Source of the DNA: Amoebidium appalachense
Taxonomy: Eukaryota; Ichthyosporea
Direction of reading: 5' to 3'
NCBI GenBank assembly: GCA_963693365.1
Contig: CAVNZM010000001.1
Coordinates: 17,670,001 to 17,734,000 of the forward strand
DNA length: 64,000 nt
Shown: positions 42,232 to 62,666 of the stretch, piece by piece
Numbering within the stretch: position 1 is the first letter of the stretch
How the letters are laid out: each line of letters begins with the position of its first letter
Position numbers and translations under genes: made by a program
The notes under the pieces: generated by a model
What the model was told of the DNA's origin: nothing
Seen by the model: only the letters and a program-made list of their open reading frames with translations
The model's database searches: none

Positions 42232-42868
42232 TTAGGTGGTGTGGATCTTAGCTCCGTTTGAAAAGACCGAGTCAGATGCACCCTGCAAATTGAATGTGCC
42301 TGTGCAGGTGCGGTTGTTTATCTCCCATGTCTTGGCTTTACTCAACTTGTATTTGACTATGATGTGTTCAGCATACAAACAAATGCATGTTTGACACAAA
42401 TACTGCATGCCCAACTGCCCGAACTGCCTTTTCAACCCCCCCCCCCCCCCCCCCCCCCCCCCTCCCGCCCGGCCCCCGGTGCCTCCGGGCTCCCCGCCAT
42501 TACAAATAAAAGCCACACCAATGAAAACATTCCTGCCTTGTGCACTTGCACGTGAATTCATTACATACTCGAGCCCCCCATTTTCTGCTTATCACCCCTT
42601 CAACCTATGCAAAAGAGCAACTCTAACAGCCCCATTCGTTGGTTGGGTGGGATCTTAGGCCGTGCATATACATACTTTGTCCCTGTAGCAGTCGGGGATT
42701 CCTCTCCTTCTCAATACTAACCGGCTTTTTATATTTCCCCCCCCCCCCCCCCCCCCCCCCCCTTGCTCCCCCCTTCCCCTCCCCCCCCCCTCCCCCCCTG
42801 CTCCCCCCCTTCCCCCTGCCCCCCCCCCCCCCCCCCCTCCCCCTTCGCCCCCCCATCCCCTCCCCCCT

Positions 42869-42902
<34 letters not shown>

Positions 42903-43036
42903 ATTACACCCCCCACCCCTGGGCCGTCAACCCCACACCACTCCCACCGTAGCAGCCCCCCTCCCTCCCCCCCAGATCTCTCCGGCTTTAGATGTTCCAC
43001 CCGTGCATCCACCCTACAGCACTGATATGAGGCAGT

Positions 43037-43068
<32 letters not shown>

Positions 43069-43090
43069 GGGGGGGGGGGGGGGCAGCAGA

Positions 43091-43132
<42 letters not shown>

Positions 43133-43946
43133 GGAGAGAGGGGGGGGGGGGGGAGCAGCAAAGGTTAGGTGGCAAGGGTTTTATCAACGACAATTGCATA
43201 TCTTATGGCATCAAGCTTCCGTATGTACGTCACTCTTGTGTATACATAGTATATAAATATTCATGAGTCGGAGATGATAAGCCATATCAATAGAAAACAT
43301 AGCAATGCCACAACATAAATAGATTCACAAAGACAGCCCGACTACTGTGTATATATCTGTCCAGCAGGCAATAACACAGGAATTGAATTATACTGCAACG
43401 GTTCGACTGCCTTATAACCAACAAAGAAATGACCTTCAATTCAGAAATGCTTTCTACTCCCCAACAAGAAATTGGAAAACCTCATAACGGCGCGAATGTT
43501 TCAGCAAAAGGCGCAGCGGGTGCACATACACGGCTACAGATACATTTATTTATTTAGCTACCCCGATGGCTTCAAAATAGAACTCGCAGTCACATTTCAT
43601 GGCAACGTTTTCTTTCGATACACAACTTGAGGCATCCAGAATGGAAATCACCAACACGCCATTTATCCAATCCATAATAATTCAGTTTTCATGCCCTATT
43701 CTACCATCACGCAGGCCACGCCAGCACACCCATGCACTGCCTAGGGAATAGACAGGCCATCAGCCAGGGGTGTTGCGTGGATGTCCACCGTGTCTGACGT
43801 GTGAGATGCCTTTTTAGGACTCCGCCCAGCCAGCGGGCTGAATATGGTCCTGCTTTGTGCTTACGGTCAGTGTACCAAGCCCGCATGAATACACCCGTAA
43901 ACCAGTTGCAAAATCATTCTCCCACCTACGGCAACCTGCATGCCCT

Positions 43947-43984
<38 letters not shown>

Positions 43985-44204
43985 AAAATATATATATATA
44001 TATTTGTATATATAAATAAATAAATAAAAATAAATAAATAAAGAAAGAAATAAAGTAAAACAAAGGGAATAATGTGACTTTAAACAAACAAAAAAAAAAT
44101 ATAAGGAAAAAAACCACACACATGCCTCCCAATTACATACAGCCACCCACCTACCTACAAAAAAGAAAATGCCACCTCGAGGCACCTCAATGACTTCCAG
44201 CGAT

Positions 44205-44235
<31 letters not shown>

Positions 44236-44553
44236 TCCCCCCCCCCCCCCCCCCCCTCCTTCATGCTCCTTCCCTCCGGGCTCTATCACATCTTCCCTTT
44301 GCCCCCCTCCCCTACAGCCAATCCTGTGGCTTCCGTGCCGAGTTCTCCTAGAAACCTCCCCCCCCCTCCCCTCCCCCCTCCCCAGTTTGCTGGCCAACCA
44401 ATAAAGCTTCAACCTCCCATGTTTGTGTGTGTATGCTACTACAAGCGGGACCACCTACGCGCTCAGCTTAGACAGGGACCTGTTGAGGGTCACCTCTGAC
44501 GGATGGCTGCCCTCCTCTGTCGGTGGGCTCACACTTGCCCTATATGGCCCCAT
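42232..44553 (-). CDS. Candidate two-exon gene of unknown function
   Basis: Exon 1 44553-44459 (ATG start; polar, [10 protein letters not shown]) and exon 2 42427-42232 join in phase to give 96 residues ending in TAA. Exon 2 is Cys-rich at its start ([13 protein letters not shown]) and continues in mixed sequence with no repeats. The donor is gc|gtaggt; the acceptor gaaaag follows a G-run and is poor, and another acceptor (catgcag) lies 25 bases inside. The 2-kb intron holds C-runs, G-runs (43034-43150) and a (TA)n. The plus strand opposite exon 1 is also open ([14 protein letters not shown]), so the coding strand is unsure. Confidence 0.3.
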
Positions 44554-44613
44554 GTCATTTCAAGCCCCATGCATAGACAACCAGCAGTCGTTTGCTTCCC
44601 TCGACTCCTACAT

Positions 44614-44653
<40 letters not shown>

Positions 44654-44672
44654 GCACGCGCGCACACACACA

Positions 44673-44733
<61 letters not shown>

Positions 44734-44801
44734 CACATGCCATATACACATGCACATCCCGACACCCTGTCTCAATCAGTAAACATACAAAAAGCAAAGC
44801 C

Positions 44802-45104
44802 TCACCTTCCGCCCGTGAAAATGCTCGTGAAAGAAGTCATGGAGGGGGACTTTTTGATGGGACGTGGTGACTGGGCGGGGGACGGAGGTTGCTTGGTTTC
44901 GTTCAGTTTCATCATGCTCAAAATCCCCTCGGCCTCCTCCTGGGTGTAGGGCCCGGGGGGAATCTTGCACCGAAAAATTTCCCGGTAATTTTGAATCCAG
45001 ATTTCGGCCATCTTGGCATCTCCCTGGTTGGAGCCGCATGCATCCCTACAGATGCTGATGCCGACACTGTGTGTGGTGTTGTGTGTGTGTGTGCGTGTTC
45101 GTGT

Positions 45105-45167
<63 letters not shown>

Positions 45168-45613
45168 GGTGGATTGTGGGGGGAGGGGGGGGCGTGTCTG
45201 TGTAAGTGCATGGTAGTATGTTTGGGGGGGGGGGTCAATACTTCTACCAGTGGGTGTTCATGGTGAGAAATGGTTTATGTGAAAATGTGTATTAGGTGTG
45301 CAAATGGCGTGTGTACAATTGTGTGAGCTTGTGAGTGTGTTGTCTGTGTGCGTATTTGAAGCGGGTGAGGGGGGGGGGGGGGGAGAAGGGAGGGGGGTGC
45401 AGGGAGGAGGGAGGGACGATGGAAAGGGGGAAAGGGAGATAAAAGGGTGTCTGAAAGGCACAGAGGAACAAGGGAAACAGGAATACACCAACCAGATGCC
45501 GAGGTTTGAAGGGGTCATCTCGTTGACTGCGCAGTTGCTGAAGATGTTGTGCAGCAGCGCAATCGTCAGCTTAAGCGTGTTCATGTTAACCTCTGGAAGC
45601 TTGTCCAGGATGG

Positions 45614-45691
<78 letters not shown>

Positions 45692-46437
45692 TTACGTGTC
45701 AGTTTTAGAAGCAGCATTCTTTTGCTAAGCCCACCTCTCAGACTTATCACCATCGAAATACAACTGCCTGATGCCCTGCAACCTACTAACTGCATTTGTA
45801 CTGACTGCCTATCTCTCCCCATCCTAAATTCCATGTTTTATTTAAGAAAACAGATTTTCAGACAGTTAAACACCAAATCCTTAAAGAAATAAGCACGTCT
45901 TTCATGTTCCTTTTTCTTATGGGCAGGGAACGTACTGTGCATGGCGACCAGCTCGACCTTATCGAGCTTTACCACGGACTGGTTGCCTTTTCTTCCCCGT
46001 AGGGCCTCCAGGTAGCGGGACAGATAGGGGCCCATGTCTGCGGGAATCAGTGGCTGCACAATGCCCCATCAGTCCTATGTTGCTCCTGATATGTGCCCCC
46101 CACCCCCCTCATCCCTCCCCCCCCCCCCCCCCAAATCATACCACGCTTTTACTGTACACGTGCTATACAGTGGTGATCTAATAAGTATAAGGTGGCATCG
46201 TTTGCATGCCCAAACAACACACACACACACCAGTGTACACGGTCATGTATCGCCAAATGTAGTTTGATAGACCACATAATACCGCAACACACACACGTCA
46301 CATTCACAACAGACACCCAGAAAGATAGCCTACCTGAAAATTACAACATCCTTGATTTTATACTAAACACGCGTAACTACGACCTGTTTATTAGATGTAT
46401 TGATTGGCTTGGGAAACACCTTAATTCTAGCGCGCGC

Positions 46438-46535
<98 letters not shown>

Positions 46536-47296
46536 ACACACACACACACACACAACCAGCTGATACCGAGTGTCCCAGGGGAGCCCGGAAAAAAAGAAAA
46601 AAAAAACGGGGAACCCCAACTAATTGATTTTTCTTAGTCTTTATGGTGTCTCGTAGAGAAAGTAAACCCTGATATATAATCATTACCCGACATCTATGTA
46701 CGTGATCATAATATACCGCTGAGGGGATATTCCGAGCAAAACCCCCCCATACCTGAGACTGGTCTCTCTTTGCCTCGAGTGAACAGCGCCATATATATAT
46801 CATAATATATGCGCGGGCGTGTGTATCTGTGTATTGGTATGTGCGCATGTGTGTGTTTCATATGAGATTAAAATAAACCAAATACATTATATAACTCTGC
46901 CCACCATCTATTCAAACACACACAGACGAACCTGAGTAATTGTATTCAGTGCAACCTAAATAAAGTTCAAACCCAAAAAATAAAACTGATGGCAACCCTC
47001 TCTTCGGCACCTGTCTTGTACACACTGCAACTTTGTCGTTCACCCTGCTTTATCTAGCAACCCCGAGCTACAGACACTGATTATATGTGTAGGGACACTT
47101 GGTATGGGTATACAATACTCGAACAAAAGCCAAACAGGCATCACAAGGGGTGGACCATACCTCCCGCATGGTCCGTAGATAGTATTGGAATACCCCGGCA
47201 ACGTCATGGGCAAATGCTGTTGGCTGCCCCTCAGCATCCTATTGGGCCCAAATCATGTCTGGTGGTTAACATACAACATGCAACCTCGGACTGCTC

Positions 47297-47330
<34 letters not shown>

Positions 47331-47556
47331 CCTCGTCCATAAAAGACCATCCAGCCAACCGACCTTACCATTCTGAAATGTCGTGGTCCGTTTCTTGACA
47401 TACAGCCATGGTAAGGGAGAGAACAAGCCTAAAGCAAAGCAAAAGAGCTAAAAGAGTCGCAGGCATGGTGATCGATTCTACTAAACTTCACAAAAATACT
47501 ATCCAACCACCATCTGACTCAACTACAGTAACAACTACGAGGACTATTTTTTATAA

Positions 47557-47592
<36 letters not shown>

Positions 47593-48022
47593 CACGAACT
47601 GTGGAGGTCCCGGTGAATGTATGTATGGAAGGGCAATCGAAAAACAAGAGAAGAGAAACCAGACAGGAGAGAACCGGCGGAGCGGGAAGAGGGGGGAGGG
47701 GGGTTTATATGAATGCACACCTCGAAGAGGGAGCGCTTGACAATAGCTTTCCTATTGAGCACGTCCACGTCTCGACAGTTGCTCAGATAGTCGTTATCAT
47801 ACTGTTCGAAGTACTGCAGGAACAAAAGTTGTCACATGTGAGCAGCATTGAAAGGAGAAACAACAACTGGATTCTTGCTGGAATTAGAAGGCATGAATAT
47901 AATGATCATGGTATCATCCAGGGGTATTGTTCAAGACAAGCATTAGGCCCGTGAGGATGATATTGTAGAGATAAATCTCCCTCGTGGCGTAGTAGAAAAC
48001 AAAAAAGTGATCAAGATGTCTT

Positions 48023-48053
<31 letters not shown>

Positions 48054-49416
48054 AAAAAAGGGGGGGGGGGTACACATGTGCAGGTGTTGTGCATGACTCA
48101 GAAAGACCACTCGGGGCGGGGGGGGGGGGGGGGGGGGGGGGAAGGCAACGAAATAAACACCCAAAAAGTTGTGCATAAGAAGCGTTCAAATAAAGAAAAA
48201 GGCAGAGCATGATTGGCTGGGCCCAGTATGCCATCATCAGCACTCACCTCCAATATTCTCTTTTTGTTCCCCGATACCCTGAAAATGCCCTTCGTGTCCA
48301 GTCCATGTTGGTTTAGGAAATTGATGCTGCGTGATGTTTGTCAGTCCCTCAAGCAATGACCTAACATGCGCACAAACAAAATATGAAGACATGTATGGGT
48401 GCCTTGTTGTTCTGCTAGACAATATACTACCCTAGTATTGATGACTGCAACCAACATGATCAAGGCAAGATCATGACATATGGATAGCCCGCGCCGTATA
48501 CGCAGTTGCAACAGCGCAACCATCAGTCTGATCTAGACGTGCAAGAAAAAGAATATAAAACCAAAAGCACTTCACCATAGCATCGTTTCAGGCGACTTAC
48601 CATTGCTTTACAAGATCAGGCACCTTGTTGTTGGGGTCTGTGTAGAGTGCTGCGTCTTCTGCAGAAAAGCAAACCCGACGGGGTCAATGAAGGATCAAAG
48701 ATTACTAACACCAGCTGGTTTGTGCAAGAGCTAGGAACTAGCCAACTCAACTCTGAGATTTTCAGTGTATGCATAGCTAAACCCCACCGCATCCAGTGAT
48801 TTCGATTGGGTTCTACTGATTCAAGGATAACAACCGTGGGTTTCAAATCATGGCCTGCGACGAAATCCAAGATTTTAGGAGAGTGTGTTCTTATCCCTCC
48901 ATAATCCTCATTCACTTACCTAGTGGCATATTAATGATGCTTGGTAGAAGCATGCTTTTGTTGTCGATGCATGACATCGACTTGGCCCTCCTCCTCTGAT
49001 GGGGTTGGGAAAGCGTAAGTGTGATAGGAAACTCCAAATGGCACAGTAAGAGAGTAAACAAAAAACGAAGCTTTACCGTCAAACGTACCAACATATTAAT
49101 AGGAGCACAAAACTGCTCTTTGGGTTGTGATCAGGCATATACTTTAAAAAAAAAATCAGAGAAGGGCAAAGTGTCGCAACTTACCCTTTCCCAAGAAAAT
49201 ACATCGAGCAAGCATTGCACCACAGACTAGTTGCTTCCCAACATCACATCTCACCTTCCCCATGGGTGAGCCCAGCACTTTCTGTGTTGCTGTAGTACCC
49301 GTGTTGAGCGACCTGGCTCTTGAAGCCGCGTTTGACTCCTCATCGGCACCCTCCACTCTGCCTGGTGCCCCACTGAAAGACTTTGGTCTCCGCAGGAAAT
49401 TACGAATGGAATCCAT
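44802..49416 (-). CDS. RhoGAP domain protein (9 exons)
   Basis: Exons on the minus strand: 49416-49255, 48995-48920, 48658-48601, 48326-48248, 47813-47721, 47229-47161, 46053-45936, 45613-45493, 45045-44802. All junctions keep phase; 339 residues ending in TGA. After a ~90-residue basic, Ser-rich N-terminus ([10 protein letters not shown]), the RhoGAP fold runs from about residue 85 to 260: [16 protein letters not shown], then GIFRVSGN with the catalytic arginine finger, [14 protein letters not shown], and [20 protein letters not shown] with [11 protein letters not shown]. The usual FGP after NL is replaced by WDAC. The C-terminal ~70 residues are charged with Ser/Pro repeats. RhoGAPs stimulate GTP hydrolysis by Rho/Rac GTPases, here probably controlling the cytoskeleton. 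The acceptor of the exon 45613-45493 is formed by a (CA)n array in sense. Confidence 0.9.
45614..45690 (-). repeat. (CA)n (minus strand) ending at a RhoGAP splice acceptor
   Basis: Seen as (GT)n on the plus strand. In gene sense it is (CA)n-CAG directly before the exon 45613-45493. Another (GT)n lies at 45077-45166 in the last intron. Confidence 0.96.
46434..46555 (+). repeat. (CA)n/(CG)n in RhoGAP intron
   Basis: CA array with CGCG tracts, antisense (GT in sense) within the intron 46054-47160. Confidence 0.95.
48023..48141 (+). repeat. C-run, A-run and G-runs in RhoGAP intron
   Basis: C-run joined to AAAAAAAA and GGGGGGGGGG, then a second G-run at about 48117-48141. The two opposite runs could pair as a hairpin. 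Confidence 0.9.
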
Positions 49417-50239
49417 TTTCTTTCGAGTAGAATAAAAAGTAGGGGGTGATGGAGTGTGATTGCTAGATGTTATCCGTACAAACTTTAGCTGAAGGGAAAT
49501 TTCGCTACGGCTAAGACCTACTTCACGTTGTTGCGATAACAAACTTTGCTTCCAAACTGTTGTTTAAGCAACTCTTGAGGTATTTGTTGGAAAGACAAGA
49601 GCCCAAAACCCTTGTTTTCTATTTCTGTTGACGGTTGAACTATACGGGCATGTTTACAGTATTACTTCAACCCAACGGGTTCAGTTAGCAGTGAAAAACT
49701 AAAAATGTGTTAAAAAAACTGTATAAAGCAATGTCACAAGCAAAAAACTCCCCGCATGCAAAACGTCACGAGGAACACCACACGCAACACTGACCGAAGA
49801 CAAACTGAAACGAAGAATAGTGCACAGAGTGACAGATTCATAGCAAAAAAAGCACACATTCACTCTGGCTGACTTAACACCAATCAAACTGTCCCATATT
49901 GTGCCGCGCAATGTAATTGGCTGGAATCGCACCCATTTCTCTTGAAAACCCTGAGATCGTGGCATCGGAGTGGATGAATAGGTTGCGTTAGCTGATAATA
50001 ATGGGCGATGAACATGCGTGTCCAACTTCAATGCTCAGTTGTTGGCTCCTACAACGTGAAAAAGTCAAAAGTGCCGTGTGTGTTGCATCAGCTGCGTAAA
50101 TTTACAGATCATAAGAAAACAAACTGTATTCTCTTTATAAAAGATAACATTATTAATCTGAATTTAACAAGTGCCAGGTGCGAAAAATTTGTTTCTTTGA
50201 GGCCGCAGGCCTGTTGAAATTTCCGGGTGCAAACATGCC
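49417..50239. other. Spacer upstream of RhoGAP
   Basis: Non-repetitive sequence between two divergent starts. It includes an ATTGG (inverted CCAAT) near 49916 and an ATG-started open frame of 69 codons at 50008-50217 (QLQCSVVGSYNVKKSKV) of uncertain meaning. Confidence 0.5.
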
Positions 50240-50648
50240 ATGGGTGAGATCACTGACGTGACCGAAGAAGAGAAGACAACGACTGGTGGGGTGTGCGTGT
50301 GGTTCTGTACGTGTGCGTCCACACGTGTATGCGTGTGCGTGTTGGGGGTATGGGATACTTGTAGCCTCTGCCAAAACAGCACACACTGCATTTTTGACAC
50401 CAAGCAATCATACAAACACAGAACACGAAGTACTGCAATATTTTGTACGTGCTACTGGCCCGCCAGTGCATGCATTCCTCTCTGCAGCAGACCTCTATTT
50501 ATTGTCCTTCATTCAATATCGAAATCCACTAAACGTTCATACCAGAGTAATGACATCATTCGTTCTAAAGTGCGTATATCCATTGCTGGAGCTTGTGGTG
50601 ATGCTACAGGCAAACCTCGTGTGCAACAAAATCACAAAGGGCTTATAA
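50240..50648 (+). CDS. Candidate small two-exon gene (90 aa)
   Basis: Exon 1 50240-50285 (ATG in ccatggg context; acidic start MGEITDVTEEEKTTT) and exon 2 50422-50648 join in phase across a GT-AG intron rich in GT and CA. The 90-residue product is not repetitive; its second half is hydrophobic (HAFLSAADLYLLSFIQY, VLKCVYPLLELVVML) and ends in TAA. No family is recognised. It lies between the divergent RhoGAP start and the 3' end of CFAP20, on the opposite strand to both. It could instead be part of a longer gene or a chance frame. Confidence 0.4.
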
Positions 50649-50787
50649 ATCTTGAAGTGACCTGACTAACAAACCAAAGAGATAGTGCGGTGTTCCTAGC
50701 ATGATGGGCACATGAACAGAAACAATTCACTGTTTTTCACACCAGGACGAATACTATTGTGTTGTAGAGAACAACACCTGCAGCATA

Positions 50788-57357
<6,570 letters not shown>

Positions 57358-57496
57358 CTTCGAAAAGTGGCTCAACTTCACAGCTGGTCCTGTGTTGAAA
57401 CTAGCCAGGGATATGTAAAAAAATAAAACAAAAAAAACCTACAATTGCACTATGTAGCCTGACATCAGTGAGGTGTACTAACAAACACTGTGACAG

Positions 57497-57562
57497 TGTG
57501 ACGTAATCAGCGTCACGTGACATCATACGCGCCATTGATTGGTCGCATTTTGGCGCGAAAAG
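57497..57562. promoter_or_regulatory. Divergent CFAP20/remodeller promoter motifs
   Basis: Within the 714-bp spacer between two divergent starts lie tgacgtaa (CRE-like, 57500), the palindrome GTCACGTGAC (E-box, 57512-57521), an inverted CCAAT (ATTGG, 57538-57542) and TTTGGCGCGAAA (57549-57560), a near-palindromic E2F/DP site. Motifs are seen; function is inferred. Confidence 0.55.
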
Positions 57563-58071
57563 TTTTGGCTCGAGGGACTTGCGACTTGCAATCTCTCCGC
57601 CTGAAGCAACACATAAACACAGCTCACAAACACAGAGCTGCCAGAGGGTTACAACAGGACATGTACATGTGCCACAGGCCTGTACAGCCAATACTTTCCG
57701 AACACTAGCTATGAAGTAGATACATCTCACTGAAGCTGGCGATTTTAGTCTTTGCGCACACAGAAAACACAGCCAGTTTTTTTTTTTCGCAAGGAGCCGA
57801 GCGAGCTCACAGAAAGTAACTTTGCGCATACTTCTAGACATATTGGACAACCAATTGCCAATAATTTTGTGGGCAAAAATAATTCAATCAGACGTTCATT
57901 ATAACCTCATTCAGGCCTTCAGAAGGAACTACAGAACGATTTTCACGTCACACACATCGTTCCATTCTCTTATACGTATACAACATAGTAGCTCGGGAGG
58001 CTTGTGAGGAACAACCAAGGGAGTTTTGCTCAGATGCCCATGGAAGGCGCTCTCGCACGCACCAACCAAAT

Positions 58072-59559
58072 ATGTCGCTAGAGGCCGTAGCGCCACCCGG
58101 CAGCGGTGGCCGCGGCAGAGGTAGACCTCGGGGTCGGGGTAGGGGTAGAGGCCGGGGTGCAGGTAGGCCTGCAAGTGTGAATGTTCCTGTTCAAAGTGTA
58201 GCCTTTACGGAGTTGTTGCAAGGACCTTTGGATACCGATGATGGAAAGAAAGAAAATGCAGTTTCCCCGCCGGAGCAGGAGGAGGTGATAGATGAGAGCG
58301 TCTTCAAAGCTCTATCCCTGTCCGAGGAGCAAGTGCGGCAAGTTGAGCAGGTGTGAGATCCTAACTCAGTGTGGTTTCTTTGTCCTGTGCGTGTCACGGG
58401 GTTGAAGCTACAAAACGTGCTCTTGCATGCACATAAGTTTGGTGTGCCTGCCTAAGCACAAGCGCTTCTCTCATGCATAGTTGCACATCAGTTTGTTGGC
58501 ATCACTCATTTTTCTTGCTTAATCAAATAGAAAGCGGCAGTGACCGAAAGGCTGAAAGAGTGATCGTACCTTGGATTAGGCGCTCAGGCCTCACAGAGGT
58601 AGGGGGAGGGGAGGGTGCAAGGGTGCGGGTGGGGAGGGTAAAGGGAAGGGGGGGGGGGGGGGGGGAGGGGGGGGGAGGAGTGGAGCTGAGGGAGATGTTT
58701 GGGGATTATCTTTGTGTCCTTGCGCACCTGAAAAACATTCACTCGGGAGCCCTAGGGACACGAAAGAGGTGGGCTGGGGGGAGGGGGGAAGGGGTTGGGC
58801 GGGGGGTCGGCAAAGTGTGGAGGCCGAAGAGTGGGGAGGACAAGCGTGTGTGTCTTTGTGTGCGTGTGTGGCCGGGGAGGAGAGGAGGGGTGTATAGTCG
58901 TTGGGATTGAGCTTGCATCTATTGCCCACTATGCTGTGTGCTTATATAGACTGGGCGCACAGGCTGTGGTGAGGCTCAAGGCGCAGGGCAAAGGGCTAGA
59001 GGACCCACAATACCGTTTGTTACTGCGGTTATTGAGGGACCAAGGCCTTGTGAACACGGGAGGTGCGTTGGCTTTTTTCCTCCCCTCCCCCCCCCCCCTT
59101 TTTTTTTCTTCTTTTTTGGTTCCCCCTCTCCCCCCCCGTCCATCTTTTTCAGTGCGGTGGGGTGGGGGGTGGAGGGGGGGGGGGGGGGGGAGGGGGGAGG
59201 GAGGGGGGGGGGGGTTGAGGGCAGGGGGTAGGACGTGTTCTGTGGAGGGTTTTTTCCCCCTTTTCTTTTTAATGGGGAGGGTGGGGAGGGGGCGGAGAGG
59301 GGGGAGGTACCCTGTCTGCAATTTTTTTGGTGTGGAGAGAGAGAGGAGAGTGGGGGGGGGAGGGGGGGGGGGGGGGGGGAGCTTCTTTGGATACGTGAGG
59401 GGTTTTCACCTTGCATTTATGAAATGTGGGTGCTGAACTAGGGGGGTGGGAAAATTTTCGTGACATTGAGGTGTGACGAGGCAGGAAAATGCGAAGGAAG
59501 GAAGAGGATGGGGCGGGTGGGGTATAGGGGGTGGTGATGGTGGTGGTGGTGGTAGTGGT

Positions 59560-59609
<50 letters not shown>

Positions 59610-60058
59610 AGGGTGGAGGAGGGGGGGGGGGGGGGAAAGAGAGAGAGAGAGAGGGAGAGGGAGAGGGAGAGAGAGAAGGAGAGGGAGTTATAGAAATAGC
59701 AGACTCTAATTGGTGAGTTGATCGGTTTTCTGTTCCCTGTGGGTTTGGTGGCTGATGATTGGTTGACAGCAACCGGACCAAGGTGGGCACGTGACCACGG
59801 CAAGACACGACTGGGTTCATTGGGGCAGCTACCCGATGGCAGTCTGACGGCAGAGCAGCAGGCACAGATGCATGCACAGGTACAGGCCATGGGGCACACA
59901 CACAAGTACACAGGCACAGGCAGACACACATGCTCGCAGGCATGCACTTTAACATTCATGTGTACACATGTACACACCCACATACCCACACACCCGCACA
60001 AACGCATGCACACATGCACACACGCAGGCACACACACGCACACACACACACACACGCG

Positions 60059-60140
<82 letters not shown>

Positions 60141-60240
60141 AATACAGATATGCGCACATGCACACGCACATTCTTATACACATACCCAAAACATTGCTTC
60201 CACGTTGTGTCCACCTGCATACACAGACGTCCACGTGCAC

Positions 60241-60294
<54 letters not shown>

Positions 60295-60300
60295 GCACAT

Positions 60301-60389
<89 letters not shown>

Positions 60390-61418
60390 CACACACACCC
60401 AAGCACCCACACCCACACATGCATTTGCACGAAGTGCACACTTACACAGACATCCATACACATACAGATATTCCCACCCACAACATACACCCAATCACCC
60501 ACCCACCCACCCACCCACACACACACACGATTACATGCATGTGTACTCATCTGCGCATGCATACACATTCTTCTTCTATTCCTTGTACATAGACATACCA
60601 ATATACATGTCATAACTTGCATTGGCAGGACTCGAGCACGTCCCAACCATGTTAGATGATAGTACATATTTATTGATTCTTTTTCCTGTAACTCGCCTCC
60701 ACCACCTTCTATTTTCTGTCGCCAAGACGGGGGTGTGGGTAGAAGAGAGGGACATGGGGGGGGGGGATGGATGAGTAACCCCTCTTTTTTCCATTTGATT
60801 CCTTTTTGCGCTTTTTTTCGGTGTTTATGTTTGTGGGGGCTAATGAATTTCTTTTTTCTGCACGAGAGGGAGGTTTGGGGGGGAGGGCGACGGGGGGGGG
60901 GGAGGAGGAGAGGGAAGGCCCCCCCCCCCCCCCCCCCCCCCCCTCTTTCTGCCTGCATGACTTAGGCCCCTTTCTGGATGCTCGATTATGATGCATTCTC
61001 TCTGTATGATCTGTTCGAAATCCGTTGTGTGTTGTCAGTGGCGAATGTGTCCTTCGCACACATGAATCCCATTCCTTACCAGCCCCCCCCCCCCCCCCCC
61101 CCCCCCCCCTTCCTCCCCCCGCCCGTCCCCCCCCCCCCCCCCTCCCCCCCCCCCTTCCTCCCGCCCGGCCCCCCCCCCCCCTCCCCCCGCGCCCCCACCG
61201 CCGCCACCACCCCCACGACCACTCACCCACCCACCCTACGTCCCCGCCACCACAATGATAAATTGATTATTTCAGCTCCAAACCTACCGCCTATTGGCCC
61301 GTGAGCTTCCAGCCGACCAATCTTTGAAGGAGACTGCCGGGGCCATTGATGACACACCCTTGGACTCGCTGGCTTATCCGGTAATTATCCTACCACCCCC
61401 TTGCTTCCCCTAGCTCCA

Positions 61419-61457
<39 letters not shown>

Positions 61458-61671
61458 TTCCCCCCCTTCCACACACCACGACCATCATCACCCCTTACAC
61501 CTGCATGTATATGAGTGGTTATACGTGTGGGTTCAGGAAATAGAGAATATACACACTCAACACGTTCACACACATGTGCTTACGCATGCGCACTACACTG
61601 TGTCACACACACGCCCACGCGCGCACACATACACACCCACAAACCCGCACGCGCGCACGCACACGCGCGCG

Positions 61672-61760
<89 letters not shown>

Positions 61761-61930
61761 CACACACACTTGACGCACATAAATGATTTATCCCCCCTCC
61801 CCCCCACAAAAGAAAAAACAAAAAAAAAAAAGGTGTGACACACAAGCTAGTACACATTCTGAATAGGATTTGGATAGCCCGTTCATTTTACACTTCGTTT
61901 TTCTTGCCCTCAACCACCTCTTGCCTCTAT

Positions 61931-61971
<41 letters not shown>

Positions 61972-62635
61972 CCGCAGCCCCCTTCCTCCCCTGCTTATGG
62001 TGCAAACTTTGTGGTGCTTTGCAATCTGCTGTGTTGTCCGTAATGAATGTGTACTTCTTACTCTGCGGAACATGCTAATCCCCCCCCCCCCCCCCCCCCC
62101 CCCCCTTCCGGGCATAAAAGAATCTGCATGCCTTCTGCTGCCTATAGCACCATCCCCTCACTTCCACAATCCCCAGCACCCCCGAGTCAACCTCCACCTC
62201 ACACCATCCCCCCTACCCCTCACATGCATACAAGAGGCCGTATTTTCTGCCTGGCTGAAGTGCGCATGCACAGCCCAACTGCCGGCTAAAAAACACGCAC
62301 ACACACACATGCATGTATGCTCAAACGGTAGGTGAAAACTCAAAAAAAAAAAAACACCCTGATTGTTGTGTAGCAACACTTTCATGGACAACAAAGGCAC
62401 GGGAGTTTCGAAATGTGCAATTTTTCTGTGTACAGAATAACCCTCATGCCCCATAACCTACACTATGCACGCATGCCTGTGCCCTCCTGTGCAACAGTAA
62501 CATGTATGTCCACTGTACCCTTGTAACACTCCCCCCTCCCCCTCTGCTTATTATGCATACTCTTTATGTATGGCTTGCATTCTGCATCGTGTTATCCGTT
62601 TGTTCTTGTGTACTTCGTACTTTTTGACGCATTCA

Positions 62636-62666
<31 letters not shown>

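Larger units (their letters stand above)
41815..44801. other. Spacer between SWIM gene and RhoGAP, with repeats
   Basis: Apart from the weak candidate gene, this region contains C-run blocks (42436-42462, 42739-42901, 43950-43979, 44206-44255), G-runs (43034-43150), an (AT/AAAT)-rich tract (43980-44060) and a (CA)n (44617-44731). The stretch 43190-43800 is non-repetitive, with nothing recognised. Confidence 0.6.
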
